Source: an uncultured Bacteroidales bacterium | GTDB taxonomy: Bacteria > Bacteroidota > Bacteroidia > Bacteroidales > UBA932 | Direction: 5' to 3' | DNA length: 8,883 nt | Assembly (NCBI GenBank): GCA_900546445.1 | Contig: URCV01000060.1 | Location: 1-8,883, forward strand | Shown: positions 7,737 through 8,883 of the stretch, one piece after another | Numbering within the stretch: position 1 is the stretch's first letter | Layout: every line of letters begins with the position of its first letter | Position numbers and translations under genes: made by a program | Notes under the pieces: model-generated | What the model saw: the letters and a program-made list of their open reading frames with translations, nothing else | Database searches by the model: none | Told to the model about the DNA's origin: nothing

Positions 7737-8841
7737 ATATTTTACACAGTTTTTTCAAGCGAGCCTCAAAAATTCCTTTCCCATATCCAGTCCATTTGTC
7801 AAGGATCTTCCCGTCAGGACCGATAACCACAAATTTCGGGATCCCGTCAAAACCATACGAAGCGATCAATCCTCCTTCTCCCTTAAAATCACACAACTGT
7901 ATTCCTTTCAGATCCCGGATAGCCTCTTTCCACCCTTTTTCCGAAACCTCCAGGCTTATGCTGATCACGTGCAAACTATCCCGGAATTTTTCCGCCAACT
8001 CTTCCAATTCGGGTTGTGCCATCAAACAAGGACCACATCCCCGGCTCCAGAAATCCAATAAAATATATTTTCCCAGGTAGTCCGACAAGTGATGCTCTCT
8101 GCCTTCGCGATCGAAGAGGAGGCCGTCTGCCAACCGATCTCCCACCTCACAGATTTTCACCGGATAAAGATAAATGTGGATTTCATTCCCCCGGGCAGTA
8201 GTTTTGAGTGCCGGATCCAGGCGCAAATAAAGCTTTTCAACCCTTTCCCGAAGTCCTGGCGGACATTGGGGTGAACGCAGTTTTCGCGCATGCTCATACA
8301 ATCTTTCCAGTCCGACTTCCGACAAAACGGCCTGTTCTTCCAAAATTTTCAGGTCGGCTTCCGCTTTAAGGGCAGACAAAGAGTCGAACAAACGGGTCAC
8401 GGGATAATCCTTCATCTTCGGATGCTTACTATGCTGATCCTTATATTCCGCCACATATTCATCCTCTTTATCGAACCTTACCCGCTCATATTCGCGGGTG
8501 ATGCGGGCGGAGTTTTTCACAAACCGATTCTCTTCCTGCTGTTGCCTCAACTTACTTTTGACTTTCCAAAGGGCGACACAAGGTTCATCCCCTTCTATTT
8601 TAGTCAGCGGTTCACCGACCCAAAATGAAAGATTACCATATAATGCCGAATCCCCCTCAACAAAAACCGACATCCGTAACGGCACCTCTTCCAGCTTTCC
8701 CCGAAATGAAAACCGTCCGTCTTTCAGGGTATCGCTCCCGATAACCTTCCCCATATTCCCAGCCCACACTAACAGTTGCACCACCGTATTTCCGGCTGCA
8801 TTCCGCACTTTGTGTACAGGTTTCTTTTCTCTTCTTGCCAT
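7717..8841 (-). CDS. DUF4369/TlpA-like thioredoxin-fold protein with replaced N-terminus
   Basis: This is a 374-residue relative of the periplasmic TlpA/ResA-like disulfide reductases common in Bacteroidetes. Residues from about 13 to 85 fit the C-terminal part of a DUF4369 beta domain (GNMGKVIGSDTLKDGRFSFRG, LSFWVGEPLTKIEG). A charged helical linker follows (about 90-215), then the redoxin domain (about 230-370) with ILLDFWSRGCGPC (Cys269, Cys272) and the cis-proline loop GIPKFVVI (Pro335). The Trp usual just before the first Cys is Gly here, which I recall in other Bacteroidetes members. Members normally begin with a signal or lipoprotein peptide and about 30 more residues. Here the protein begins MARREKKPVHKV, which has no export signal and resembles an IS256 transposase start. 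As drawn, the product would stay in the cytoplasm and probably misfold. Upstream in-frame TAA rules out a longer start within the window. It overlaps ybaK by 20 bp. Confidence 0.88.
   Translation of the reverse strand: MARREKKPVHKVRNAAGNTVVQLLVWAGNMGKVIGSDTLKDGRFSFRGKLEEVPLRMSVFVEGDSALYGNLSFWVGEPLTKIEGDEPCVALWKVKSKLRQQQEENRFVKNSARITREYERVRFDKEDEYVAEYKDQHSKHPKMKDYPVTRLFDSLSALKAEADLKILEEQAVLSEVGLERLYEHARKLRSPQCPPGLRERVEKLYLRLDPALKTTARGNEIHIYLYPVKICEVGDRLADGLLFDREGREHHLSDYLGKYILLDFWSRGCGPCLMAQPELEELAEKFRDSLHVISISLEVSEKGWKEAIRDLKGIQLCDFKGEGGLIASYGFDGIPKFVVIGPDGKILDKWTGYGKGIFEARLKKLCKIYDGENK
8803..8808. other. Probable fusion point inside the thioredoxin reading frame
   Basis: The similarity changes between codons 12 and 13 of the thioredoxin-like frame. 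Before it is an IS256-transposase-like dodecapeptide ending HKV; after it, beginning RNAAGNTVV, is DUF4369-type sequence. The first two arginines use AGA, while the next four (residues 13, 43, 47 and 56) all use CGG. The exact base cannot be set without a parental sequence. Confidence 0.5.
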
Positions 8842-8883
8842 AATAAAAGGCCTCCTATGATTTATATTTTACCATAGAAGACC
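8806..8883 (-). mobile_element. Possible 5' end of an IS256-family transposase gene (leader plus 12 codons)
   Basis: The peptide MARREKKPVHKV matches, from memory, the opening of many IS256-family transposases from gut Lachnospiraceae, which continue with V(V/M)MTEGKR and ...IIQQLL. Here that continuation is absent and thioredoxin-family sequence follows. The leader is AT-rich and carries a full AGGAGG site at ideal spacing, which suits a Firmicutes gene and not Bacteroidetes. No terminal inverted repeat can be seen, because the outer end of any element would lie beyond 8883. The assignment rests on 12 residues and a leader, so it is tentative. Confidence 0.45.
8851..8856 (-). promoter_or_regulatory. 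Strong Shine-Dalgarno site (AGGAGG)
   Basis: AGGAGG on the minus strand lies 9 nt before the ATG at 8841, which decides that start. The other starts in the window (susD, susC, GH92, ybaK) have no such site, in line with Bacteroidetes, which rarely depend on Shine-Dalgarno pairing. The mismatch supports a foreign origin for this leader. Confidence 0.75.

Noticed and set aside
8855..8877. Short inverted repeat (CTATG...CATAG) around the Shine-Dalgarno site
   Set aside because: The stem is only 5 bp with a 13-nt AT-rich loop. That is too weak to claim an operator, a terminator or an insertion-sequence end.

Overview
The window looks like gut-type Bacteroidales DNA. It holds a SusC/SusD outer-membrane glycan-uptake pair, a GH92 alpha-mannosidase, and a DUF4369/TlpA-type thioredoxin, all typical of that order. 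All genes lie on the minus strand, so the transcriptional order runs from high to low coordinates. No RNA genes, CRISPR array, complete insertion sequence or convincing intrinsic terminator were seen.

Left part (1 to about 7250): a piece of a polysaccharide utilisation locus. In reading order it has a 5'-truncated (beta/alpha)8-barrel, alpha-amylase-like gene remnant (7250-6744), a GH92 glycosidase (6737-4704), a SusC TonB-dependent transporter (4707-1612) and a SusD lipoprotein (1608 to beyond position 1). The genes are tightly packed, with a 6-nt gap, an ATGA overlap and a 3-nt gap, as in one translationally coupled operon. The expected division of labour is that GH92 trims terminal alpha-mannose from a mannan or N-glycan type substrate, SusD captures the glycan at the surface, and SusC imports it with TonB energy.

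Right part (about 7251 to 8805): a two-gene housekeeping-type cluster, a TlpA-like thioredoxin followed by a YbaK/EbsC Cys-tRNA(Pro) deacylase overlapping it by 20 bp. Nothing links it functionally to the glycan locus.

The most notable feature is that the window seems to be a mosaic. At about 7250 the ybaK stop codon abuts a barrel-enzyme remnant that has no 5' part and no usable start. At about 8806 the thioredoxin has lost its signal peptide, and its first 12 codons resemble the start of an IS256-family transposase, preceded by a Firmicutes-style AGGAGG site that no other gene here has. Either real rearrangement or misassembly could produce this, and the sequence alone does not decide between them. 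I did not find a convincing new biological system.
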